Positions 1-5,153 of a stretch of 5,449 nt of DNA are shown one piece after another. A program made the position numbers and the translations under genes. The stretch covers positions 1 to 5,449 of the forward strand of contig JACVRP010000269.1 in NCBI GenBank assembly GCA_014534385.1. Direction: 5' to 3'. The notes beneath the pieces were generated by a model, which worked only from the letters and a program-made list of their open reading frames with translations, ran no database searches and had not been told where the DNA came from. Origin of the DNA: Cyanobacteria bacterium Co-bin13. Lineage in GTDB: Bacteria > Cyanobacteriota > Cyanobacteriia > Phormidesmidales > Phormidesmidaceae. Within the stretch, counting starts at the first letter, position 1. Each line of letters starts with the position of its first letter.

Positions 1-8
1 CCGAGACT

Positions 9-1349
9 ATGGTACTCAACAATTCTCCAATGCTGTTGGCCGTACCCCCTTCAAAAGGGACCTCCGGTTCTCTGCCTAAACAGCGAGCCGCATCCTTGGC
101 GGACACCCATCTCCTGACCCGCACCCTAACCTACGCTCTGTACAGCGCCCATCCACTGCCAGATTTGGCTGCAGGGTTGGGCCTTCAGCTAGCGGCAGAT
201 GCCTGTGTATTTATTGGCCGCCACCTGCCCACCGGCAACATTACCCTAACCCTCTGGCGCACGCAGACGTTGGCCCAGGTTTGGCAGCTTTGCCCAGGTT
301 TACCTCCCAATCTGGAAACAGCTCAGCTCGCTCTAAAGCTGATTCGAGAGGCCTGCCGAGCTGCCGAGGCCGAGTGGCAACAGACCCTGGAGCAGGTATT
401 TGGGCTAGGCGATAACGGCGACTGGCTAGGAGCAATGCGATCGCATCATATCGTCCCAATTAGGGCTTCGGCAGAAACCGAGGGAATTGTGCTGCTGCTG
501 AGCCGCGAGGCACATCCGGGGCGGACACTCCTGCCGGCCCTGGCAGAGGAGATTGGGGCCCTGGTAGCGCTGGCGTTTCACCAACACCATTTGCACCAGC
601 AGACCCACCAGAATCTGGAGCAGTTGCGCTATCTCAACCAGCTCAAAGACGACTTCCTCAGCACCCTCAACCACGAACTGCGAACGCCTCTAACCAGTAT
701 GATGCTGGCGATTCGGATGCTGCGGCGACCCGATCTCACGCCCGAGCGCAAAGCTATGTATCTAGACATTCTGGAGCAGCAGTGTGCGCGGGAGACTACG
801 CTGGTCAACGACTTGCTGGCCCTGCAGGCGATTGAATCGGGCAGCGCTCAGATCGCTCTATCCACGCTCAACCTGAATCACTTTTTGCGATCGCTTGTGG
901 CCGCTCAGCAGCTCAGCTTTGACCAGGCCAATCTGAGCTTGACCCTAGAGCTACCCCAACAGTGGCTCACGTTAGAAACAGAGGCTAGCAGCCTATCGCG
1001 AATCTTTCAGGAGCTGTTGAGCAATGCCCTCAAATATGCCGAGCCCGGAACCACTGTAACCCTCTCAGCTGATTACAGGCTGGCCGAAGCTCCTGAGGCC
1101 GTAATTATCAGGCTGCAGAGTGAAGGAGCTGGTATTGAGCCAGAGGAGCTGCCCCACATCTTTGACAAGTTCCGGCGGGGGCGAGGGGTGACCCAGCGAG
1201 CAATTCCGGGAACAGGGACAGGACTGGCCCTAGTCAAAGGGCTGGTGCAGCAGCTGCACGGTCAGATCTCAGTCACCAGCCAGCCCGCTGCCCCAAAAAA
1301 CTACTGGAAGACCTGTTTCACAATCTGTCTACCGCACCATGCCAGCTAG
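9..1349 (+). CDS. GAF-like sensor histidine kinase (HisKA + HATPase_c)
   Basis: This is a probable cytoplasmic two-component sensor kinase that autophosphorylates on His and passes the phosphate to a response regulator; none is encoded in this window. Residues about 35-190 look like a GAF-type sensor domain without an obvious chromophore-binding motif. A helical linker (about 190-215) leads to the H box NHELRTPL with phospho-acceptor H222. The ATPase domain has an N box (ELLSNALKYA, N339), an F box (FDKF, 385-388) and a G2 box (GTGTGLALV, 401-409). The G1 box reads SEGAGI (371-376), so the usual adenine-contacting Asp is Ser. No membrane segments are seen, so the signal is probably intracellular or brought by a partner. 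The ATG at position 9 is the first in frame, but the frame stays open to the window edge with only 8 bases visible upstream, so the true start may lie outside or at M8. Kinase class is sure; the ligand is unknown. Confidence 0.9.
   Translation: MVLNNSPMLLAVPPSKGTSGSLPKQRAASLADTHLLTRTLTYALYSAHPLPDLAAGLGLQLAADACVFIGRHLPTGNITLTLWRTQTLAQVWQLCPGLPPNLETAQLALKLIREACRAAEAEWQQTLEQVFGLGDNGDWLGAMRSHHIVPIRASAETEGIVLLLSREAHPGRTLLPALAEEIGALVALAFHQHHLHQQTHQNLEQLRYLNQLKDDFLSTLNHELRTPLTSMMLAIRMLRRPDLTPERKAMYLDILEQQCARETTLVNDLLALQAIESGSAQIALSTLNLNHFLRSLVAAQQLSFDQANLSLTLELPQQWLTLETEASSLSRIFQELLSNALKYAEPGTTVTLSADYRLAEAPEAVIIRLQSEGAGIEPEELPHIFDKFRRGRGVTQRAIPGTGTGLALVKGLVQQLHGQISVTSQPAAPKNYWKTCFTICLPHHAS
437..444. 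repeat. HIP1 octamer GCGATCGC
   Basis: Perfect copy of the cyanobacterial HIP1 palindrome inside the kinase gene, coding part of MRSHH. Confidence 0.85.
887..894. repeat. HIP1 octamer GCGATCGC
   Basis: Second perfect HIP1 copy in the kinase gene, in the stretch coding FLRSLV. Confidence 0.85.
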
Positions 1350-1467
1350 ACCCTCCCAACAGGATAATTCACTAGACCTTTCAGTGATCTTTACAGGATT
1401 GCTGCTATTCTGTTGCATGAGTGGATGCTAGGCAACGTTACTTACCTGACGCGCTTAAAATGGTCCT
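1350..1467 (+). other. Intergenic gap between kinase and SRPBCC gene
   Basis: These 118 bases hold no gene. A weak stem, TCACT at 1369-1373 with AGTGA at 1383-1387 (9-base loop, followed by TCTTT), could be a poor terminator for the kinase. GTTGC (1412-1416) and GCAAC (1432-1436) form a short inverted repeat. A TAAAAT hexamer at 1456-1461 resembles a -10 box but has no convincing -35 partner, and it sits so close to the next ATG that the transcript would be nearly leaderless. None of these is strong. Confidence 0.3.
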
Positions 1468-2070
1468 ATGAGCCAACATCCTGCCAATATCGACCGCTCA
1501 GTTCCCATAGAGCTATCCGCAGCTGACCCGCTGGCCAATGTGCCCACGGGCAGCACAATGCAGGTGGCGCTGGGAGAAGTTGAGATTTTTACCCAGAAGT
1601 TAGAAGGGCGGCAGCGACGCATTACGGCTGCCATCCAAATCCCTTTGGGCCTAGATCAGGTCTGGCAGGTGCTCACCGATTACGATCATTTGGCTGACTT
1701 TATTCCTAATTTGACCCAGAGCAAGCGGCTACCTCATCCAGCAGGCGGCATTCGGCTAGAGCAGATCGGGGCCCAGTGCTTTCTCAACATCAAGTTCTGC
1801 GCGCGAGTCGTGCTAGACATGGTCGAACGGTTCCCTCAGGAGCTAGGGTTTTCAATGGTGGAGGGGGACTTCCGCCAGTTTGAAGGCGTTTGGCGACTAG
1901 AGCCGATTTCGCTAACCGAAGGCCAGGCGACTCGGTTGATCTATGACCTAAAGGTGCTGCCGCCTCGGGCCATGCCGGCTGGGCTGATTGAACGGCACAT
2001 CCGTCACAACCTATCAGAGAATCTGACGGCTATCCGCGATCGCACCGTTCAGCTATTTGCGATCGCATAG
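1468..2070 (+). CDS. SRPBCC family protein (polyketide cyclase/dehydrase, START-like fold)
   Basis: This is a small soluble protein of the START/Bet v 1-like superfamily (cyclase/dehydrase, COQ10-like), whose members hold a lipid or other hydrophobic ligand in a deep cavity. No enzyme activity can be read from the sequence. The domain spans about residues 38-198. It begins with a strand (VEIFTQKL), then a strand and helix carrying the typical VWQVLTDYDHLADFIPN (65-81). Further strands include the typical FEGVWRLEP (138-146) and the long C-terminal helix covers about 170-198. The first 35 residues look like a disordered leader. The ATG at 1468 is preceded by an in-frame TAA nine bases upstream. 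M31 (position 1558) is a plausible shorter start that would drop the leader. No Shine-Dalgarno is seen. Similar proteins occur across cyanobacteria and in plant chloroplasts. Family call is firm; the ligand is unknown. Confidence 0.88.
   Translation: MSQHPANIDRSVPIELSAADPLANVPTGSTMQVALGEVEIFTQKLEGRQRRITAAIQIPLGLDQVWQVLTDYDHLADFIPNLTQSKRLPHPAGGIRLEQIGAQCFLNIKFCARVVLDMVERFPQELGFSMVEGDFRQFEGVWRLEPISLTEGQATRLIYDLKVLPPRAMPAGLIERHIRHNLSENLTAIRDRTVQLFAIA
2036..2066. repeat. Pair of HIP1 octamers at the end of the SRPBCC gene
   Basis: Two perfect copies, 2036-2043 and 2059-2066, lie 23 bases apart in the last codons of the SRPBCC gene. They code RDR and the final AIA, and the second ends two bases before the TAG. 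Confidence 0.85.
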
Positions 2071-2102
2071 TCCCCCTTTCCCTACCAGCGGATTGCAGCA
2101 GA
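2071..2102. other. Convergent gap without visible terminator
   Basis: Only 32 bases separate the stop codons of the converging SRPBCC and methyltransferase genes. I see no GC-rich hairpin with a T-run on either strand, so transcripts may end inside the opposing gene or by Rho. Confidence 0.4.
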
Positions 2103-2765
2103 TTACGACGACGGCACCAGAGGCTCCTGCCGTTCCGCGATCACCGCATAGAAGGGATCAGCCCCACCCATACCCAGCATTTGCATAAAAGGCGGCACTG
2201 AGGACTGCTGAGAAACTACCTCAGGCTTACCAAACCCCGGCACAGACTGGAAATACCGCTTCACCAGCTCCACCCGTTGAGCTTCTGAGCCATCTCGCCA
2301 GGCTGCGATTGCTTTCTGGTAGAACATCCGGTTAGAGAAGCTGATGATGGCGATTCCCCCCGGCTTGAGCACCCGGTAGATCTCGGCAAACACCTGTTCG
2401 GGATACTGCAGGTACTGGACAGAAACCGTATTCAAAACGGCATCAAAGGACTGGTCTTCGAGGGGAAGCTGGGGATTTTCGTTGAGATTTTGCAGAAAGT
2501 AATGGTTGAGTCGGGAATTTTTAGCCAGCTCTGCCTCGTTCATACCGTGGCCTTCGACCCATTCAAAATCCACTTCAGAGGGCAGGTGAGAAACCCAGCT
2601 GCTCATCATGTCGAAGATTCGGCTGCCGGGGCGCAGCCGCGCCCGGTACAGGTCGGTGAGCTGCTGAATAAACCCATCGTCTACATGGGTGACAAAGCGG
2701 GGGTAGTCGTAAAAGAGCGTGTCGCTAGACGGGTCTAGCTTAGTGCGCTGTTCGGGGTGCAGCAT
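2103..2765 (-). CDS. Class I SAM-dependent methyltransferase (Methyltransf_11-like), atypical motif I
   Basis: This is a probable soluble methyltransferase of the Rossmann-like class; the substrate is not known. The downstream landmarks are good. DQSFDAVLNTVSVQYL (104-119) is the strand 4 region. It is followed by the helix and strand VFAEIYRVLKPGG (125-137) and then IAIISFSNRMF (138-148), the usual Methyltransf_11 signature. The SAM-binding loop at strand 1, normally a hydrophobic-D-x-G-x-G-x-G run, instead reads IFDMMSSWVSHL (50-61). Asp is kept but every glycine is gone. EGHGMNEAEL (71-80) would be the motif after it, where an acidic residue normally holds the ribose. At 220 residues the protein is a complete single domain. 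The ATG start is supported by a TAA in frame two codons upstream; no ribosome-binding site is seen. It lies 102 bases downstream of the pRiA4b-like gene on the same strand, with no functional link evident. An inactive or regulatory relative is possible. Confidence 0.85.
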   Translation of the reverse strand: MLHPEQRTKLDPSSDTLFYDYPRFVTHVDDGFIQQLTDLYRARLRPGSRIFDMMSSWVSHLPSEVDFEWVEGHGMNEAELAKNSRLNHYFLQNLNENPQLPLEDQSFDAVLNTVSVQYLQYPEQVFAEIYRVLKPGGIAIISFSNRMFYQKAIAAWRDGSEAQRVELVKRYFQSVPGFGKPEVVSQQSSVPPFMQMLGMGGADPFYAVIAERQEPLVPSS

Positions 2766-2867
2766 GATTTACCAGAGCAGTGACGGCTTTTCCTTGAGTG
2801 TAAACAAATATTAAGCCAGTGGCATGACTTGAGTGGCCTGACTAATTGAGAGACTGGTTGAGCCGTC
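2766..2867 (-). other. Gap upstream of the methyltransferase gene, short repeats
   Basis: This gap of 102 bases is AT-richer than its surroundings near 2803-2813, where the - strand carries a TAATAT hexamer that could be a -10 box; no matching -35 is visible. CTTGAGTG occurs twice (2793-2800 and 2828-2835), AGTGGC twice (2818-2823 and 2832-2837), and GCCAGTGGC (2815-2823) is a nine-base palindrome. Such small repeats could be a binding site, but they are short enough to arise by chance. Confidence 0.25.
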
Positions 2868-2869
2868 TC
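2850..2869 (-). terminator. Possible hairpin at the end of the pRiA4b-like gene
   Basis: GAGAC (2850-2854) pairs with GTCTC (2865-2869), and GG (2856-2857) continues the stem with CC (2863-2864) around a one-base bulge and a five-base loop. The structure overlaps the stop codon at 2868-2870. No T-run follows on the - strand, so it is at best a weak terminator or a 3'-end stabilising hairpin. Confidence 0.25.
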
Positions 2870-3422
2870 AGGCCAGCCATTCGGTGAGCCGTTGATTCAC
2901 GCCTTTTAGGTCAAAGCGTTCGGGGTCAAAGCTGGCACCTGCCTGCTCCCAGAGGGCGTCATACTCCGGGTCATCAGGGTCATTGAGACGCTCTAGAAAC
3001 TCCTCATAGCCCCAGACGCCACCGCTCTTTTCAGGTGGACAAGCCCGCTCACCATCGAGGCAGCTGAGGGTAGCCTGTTCCGATGGCTCTAGTACCTGGT
3101 TGAGTTCTAAACGGTGCAGCCAGCCCTCGGCCGGGTCATAGGTGTAAAAGCAGGGCTGGGGATCGGAGGAAAAGATTTCGGTTAGTGCGATCGCACGCTC
3201 ATCGCCAACAGCATCCCCGATAGATACCTGCCCGTAGCGTTGTCCGTTTACCTTAAAGAAGTGAGGAGACTGGTTTTGCCAACCCATGATCACCTGAAGC
3301 ACTGTGTGAAGCTGCTCCAGCGTGAGTCGGGCCGGCACCTGAAAGCATCGCCAGATGGGCGGATAGCTATCTACCAGTTCGACATAGAGCTGATAGAAGG
3401 TTTCAGCCGAATTACTGTTCAT
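2868..3422 (-). CDS. Plasmid pRiA4b ORF-3 family protein
   Basis: This protein belongs to the pRiA4b ORF-3-like family (also labelled IS1096 TnpR-like in databases), whose molecular role is not established. The family hallmarks are clear. They are YQLYVELVDSYPPIWR (10-25) at the N-terminus, LEQLHTVLQVIMGW (35-48), and CLDGERACPPEKSGGVWGYEEFL (121-143) with cysteines 121 and 128. The end carries FDPERFDLKGVNQRL (165-179). The middle motif, usually YDFGD-x-W-x-H, reads YTYDPAEGWLH (93-103), so the Phe-Gly-Asp part has drifted. At 184 residues it is the normal family length, with no signal peptide or membrane segment. The ATG is the first start after an in-frame TAA 33 bases upstream, and no ribosome-binding site is apparent. 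Despite the database name there is no transposon or plasmid gene nearby, so this is a chromosomal stand-alone copy. Family is certain; function unknown. Confidence 0.9.
   Translation of the reverse strand: MNSNSAETFYQLYVELVDSYPPIWRCFQVPARLTLEQLHTVLQVIMGWQNQSPHFFKVNGQRYGQVSIGDAVGDERAIALTEIFSSDPQPCFYTYDPAEGWLHRLELNQVLEPSEQATLSCLDGERACPPEKSGGVWGYEEFLERLNDPDDPEYDALWEQAGASFDPERFDLKGVNQRLTEWLA
3187..3194. repeat. HIP1 octamer GCGATCGC
   Basis: Perfect HIP1 copy inside the pRiA4b-like gene, within the - strand codons for RAIAL. Confidence 0.85.
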
Positions 3423-3502
3423 GGGACTTACGCTGCTGACCCTAAAGATTGAAGGCGGACTTTAAAAGGCAGACGGTAGGTGAAAAAAGCCTTTAACCGA
3501 CT
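3423..3502 (-). other. Gap between amylase and pRiA4b-like gene
   Basis: This 80-base gap holds the T-run of the amylase terminator. It also contains an inverted repeat, AAAGGC (3465-3470) with GCCTTT (3489-3494), and a TTTAAA motif (3461-3466) ahead of the next gene. No confident promoter for the pRiA4b-like gene is seen, so it may depend partly on read-through from the amylase. Confidence 0.35.
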
Positions 3503-3540
3503 CTACAGGATCGTTGGGATCAGTTTGGTTAAGAAGCTTT
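3483..3540 (-). terminator. Probable intrinsic terminator overlapping the amylase stop codon
   Basis: Read on the - strand, AAAGC then TTAACC (upstream arm, 3527-3540) can pair with GGTTAA then GCTTT (downstream arm, 3486-3498). There is a small internal loop (TTC against AG), and the downstream arm runs straight into six T. The 28-base apical region contains a smaller hairpin of two GATC arms around CCAAC, flanked by ACT and AGT. The upstream arm lies in the last codons of the amylase gene. The stem is AT-rich and the loop long, so termination may be partial. Confidence 0.45.
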
Positions 3541-5017
3541 CCGCCGACACCCAAACCGAGACAGAGCCTCCCTGGCAGCGAAACTCCCCCCAGCCATCGG
3601 CATTGGTATCGACGGGAGTTGAAATGTGGCCCGTGATGTCTGTAAAGCGACTGTTGGGTTTGCCAACCTCCATCCACTTTGTGCCCTCAGCCCCATTGCT
3701 CATGATCACCGCCAAAGCTCGAGGGTTGGCCGCATTTCCCAAGCGGGTCCAGCCAATCGTATTGGGATGGTCAAAATAGTCGTACTGCGGCCCGTAGGCG
3801 TAGTGTTGACGGGCGTAGAGTAGCCTGTCCAAAATGGGCTTGAAGCTGGGCATGTGAATGCAGTATTCGTTGCCGTCTTTGCCTTTGTCTGTGTAGTCGG
3901 CCCCATAGTAGTCGGCGTAGAAGACGCAGGGGTAGCCTTCCTGGCGCAGCAGAATCAGGGCGTAGGCCAGCGGCTTAAACCAGGGCTCGACGGGAGACTC
4001 TAGGGCCTGTAGGGGCTGAGAGTCGTGGTTTTCGACAAAGGTGACAGCATGGGTGGGGCGATGCTGCATCACTGTGCCCTCTAGGATCTGGCGCAGGTCG
4101 TAGCGGCAGCCCTCTTTGCTGGCTTGGTAGAAGCTGTAGTGGAGGCAGACATCAAAAACCGACATCCTGCCGCCTACGGCGTCTATGTACCAAAGCAGCG
4201 TGTTGAGATCGGGAACCCAGTATTCACCCACAACAAACAGGTCTTTGCCCACGTGCTGTTCCAATGTGTCAATCCAGGTTGGGAAAAACCAGGCTGAGAT
4301 GTGCTTGATCGCATCTAGGCGCAGTCCGTCTACCCCGGTGGTATCGAGGTACCATTTGCCCCAGTCGGTGATTTCGCGGCGCACCCACTCATCCTGAAAA
4401 TCAAGGTCGCAGCCCATCAGGTAGGAGAAGTTGCCGTTCTCCAAGGCAACATAGTCATCGAACTGCTTGCCTTCCACGAGATAAACCGTGCTGCGGTCGT
4501 CTGGGTTTCTGGCGTTGTAGTCAACCGCGTCAAAGTGGTGCCAGTGCCACTCAAACTGAGAGTATTTTCCCTGCCGACCGGGGAAGCTATAGCGGGTATA
4601 GCTTTCGATCTCGTGCAGGCATCCCTTAGGGTGAAGCCGATCCCCTTGGCAGAAGGGCGTTGCCTGAAAAGTCTCCGTCGCATCGCCGCCCATCTTGTGG
4701 TTTAGAACGGCGTCGGCATAAACCTGAATGCCGTTACTTTGCAGGGCTTTGATCGCATCTAGGTACTGGTCACAGGTGCCATATTTCGTGCGAACGCTGC
4801 CCTTCTGGTCAAATTCGCCCAGATCGTACAGGTCATAGACCCCATAGCCGACATCCTTTGCGCCGCTGAATCCTTTATAGGCGGGCGGCAACCACAGGGC
4901 TGTAAACCCGGCATCAGCCAGATCCTTGGCCGTTTTGTTGACTTCATTCCAAAGGGTACCGCTGGCGGAGGTGTACCAGTGGAAGTACTGCATCATGACG
5001 CCGTTGACTTGTGTCAC
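3503..5017 (-). CDS. Cytoplasmic alpha-amylase, GH13 liquefying type
   Basis: This enzyme hydrolyses internal alpha-1,4-glucosidic bonds of glycogen, starch or maltodextrins (EC 3.2.1.1). All four GH13 regions are present: DAVLNHK (102-108), GLRLDAIKH (231-239) with nucleophile D235, VVGEYW (262-267) with acid/base E265, and FVENHD (327-332) with D332. MQYFHWY (9-15), PPAYKG and YDLYDLGEF are typical of the subfamily of Bacillus liquefying amylases and E. coli AmyA (GH13_5). Domain B is about 109-207, and the C domain ends in GWGEFRCQGGSVSVWV near 490, followed by a 14-residue tail. There is no signal peptide, and nine cysteines also fit a cytoplasmic enzyme, so internal glycogen is the likely substrate. 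The start is GTG: a TGA is in frame nine bases upstream, AGAGGG is well placed, and the conserved N-terminus begins at once. The pRiA4b-like gene follows after 80 bases. Identification is very secure. Confidence 0.97.
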   Translation of the reverse strand: MTQVNGVMMQYFHWYTSASGTLWNEVNKTAKDLADAGFTALWLPPAYKGFSGAKDVGYGVYDLYDLGEFDQKGSVRTKYGTCDQYLDAIKALQSNGIQVYADAVLNHKMGGDATETFQATPFCQGDRLHPKGCLHEIESYTRYSFPGRQGKYSQFEWHWHHFDAVDYNARNPDDRSTVYLVEGKQFDDYVALENGNFSYLMGCDLDFQDEWVRREITDWGKWYLDTTGVDGLRLDAIKHISAWFFPTWIDTLEQHVGKDLFVVGEYWVPDLNTLLWYIDAVGGRMSVFDVCLHYSFYQASKEGCRYDLRQILEGTVMQHRPTHAVTFVENHDSQPLQALESPVEPWFKPLAYALILLRQEGYPCVFYADYYGADYTDKGKDGNEYCIHMPSFKPILDRLLYARQHYAYGPQYDYFDHPNTIGWTRLGNAANPRALAVIMSNGAEGTKWMEVGKPNSRFTDITGHISTPVDTNADGWGEFRCQGGSVSVWVSAESFLTKLIPTIL

Positions 5018-5026
5018 GATCTGTCA

Positions 5027-5032
5027 CCCTCT
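5027..5032 (-). promoter_or_regulatory. Ribosome binding site of the amylase gene
   Basis: The - strand reads AGAGGG nine bases before the GTG start codon, complementary to the 16S rRNA tail. It is the only good Shine-Dalgarno seen in the window and supports GTG over the ATG codons at residues 8 and 9. Just upstream lies CTTTTAAAAG (5031-5040), a perfect ten-base palindrome. Confidence 0.6.
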
Positions 5033-5061
5033 TTTAAAAGCTATACCGGAGACAATATCGT

Positions 5062-5089
5062 GGATTATTGCCCGATAGAAACCGATCAA
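5062..5089 (-). promoter_or_regulatory. Weak candidate promoter for the amylase gene
   Basis: On the - strand, TTGATC (5084-5089) and TAATCC (5062-5067) are 16 bases apart and could be -35 and -10 boxes, giving a leader of roughly 40 bases. The -10 match is poor; a TATAGC at 5040-5045 is an alternative without a good -35. Low certainty. Confidence 0.22.
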
Positions 5090-5119
5090 GCTGATTAGAG
5101 AGCTTTTCTTTAGTTTTCT
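5088..5119 (+). terminator. Hairpin with T-rich tail on the + strand
   Basis: AAGCT (5088-5092) and AGCTT (5101-5105) form a five-base stem with an eight-base loop, followed on the + strand by a T-rich stretch to about 5119. The stem is short. No + strand gene ends here, so it would only stop antisense transcription or be chance; on the - strand it has no T-run. Confidence 0.2.
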
Positions 5120-5153
5120 TCAGGTCAGGGGCGAATGGCGTTTAGGTGATTCC

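Noticed and set aside
2490..2738. Open frame on the + strand opposite the methyltransferase gene.
   Set aside because: It lies wholly inside a well-supported gene on the other strand and its translation shows no recognisable domain.
2868..3422. Mobile-element origin suggested by the family name (plasmid pRiA4b, IS1096).
   Set aside because: No transposase, terminal inverted repeats or target duplications were seen around the gene.
3240..3452. Open frame on the + strand opposite the start of the pRiA4b-like gene.
   Set aside because: It is antisense to conserved family motifs and has no start signal or domain of its own.
3465..3540. Classical transcription attenuator between amylase and pRiA4b-like gene.
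   Set aside because: The competing arm lies downstream of the T-run, so it is made too late to prevent termination, and there is no leader peptide.
4417..4683. Open frames in other phases and strands within the amylase gene, including this one and 4185-4397.
   Set aside because: They are by-products of GC-rich coding sequence; the overlapping amylase frame has every catalytic motif.
4305..4763. A 15-base exact direct repeat (4305-4319 and 4749-4763) inside the amylase gene.
   Set aside because: Both copies encode LDAIK on the - strand (once in the catalytic region, once in an early helix); same peptide and same codons explain it.
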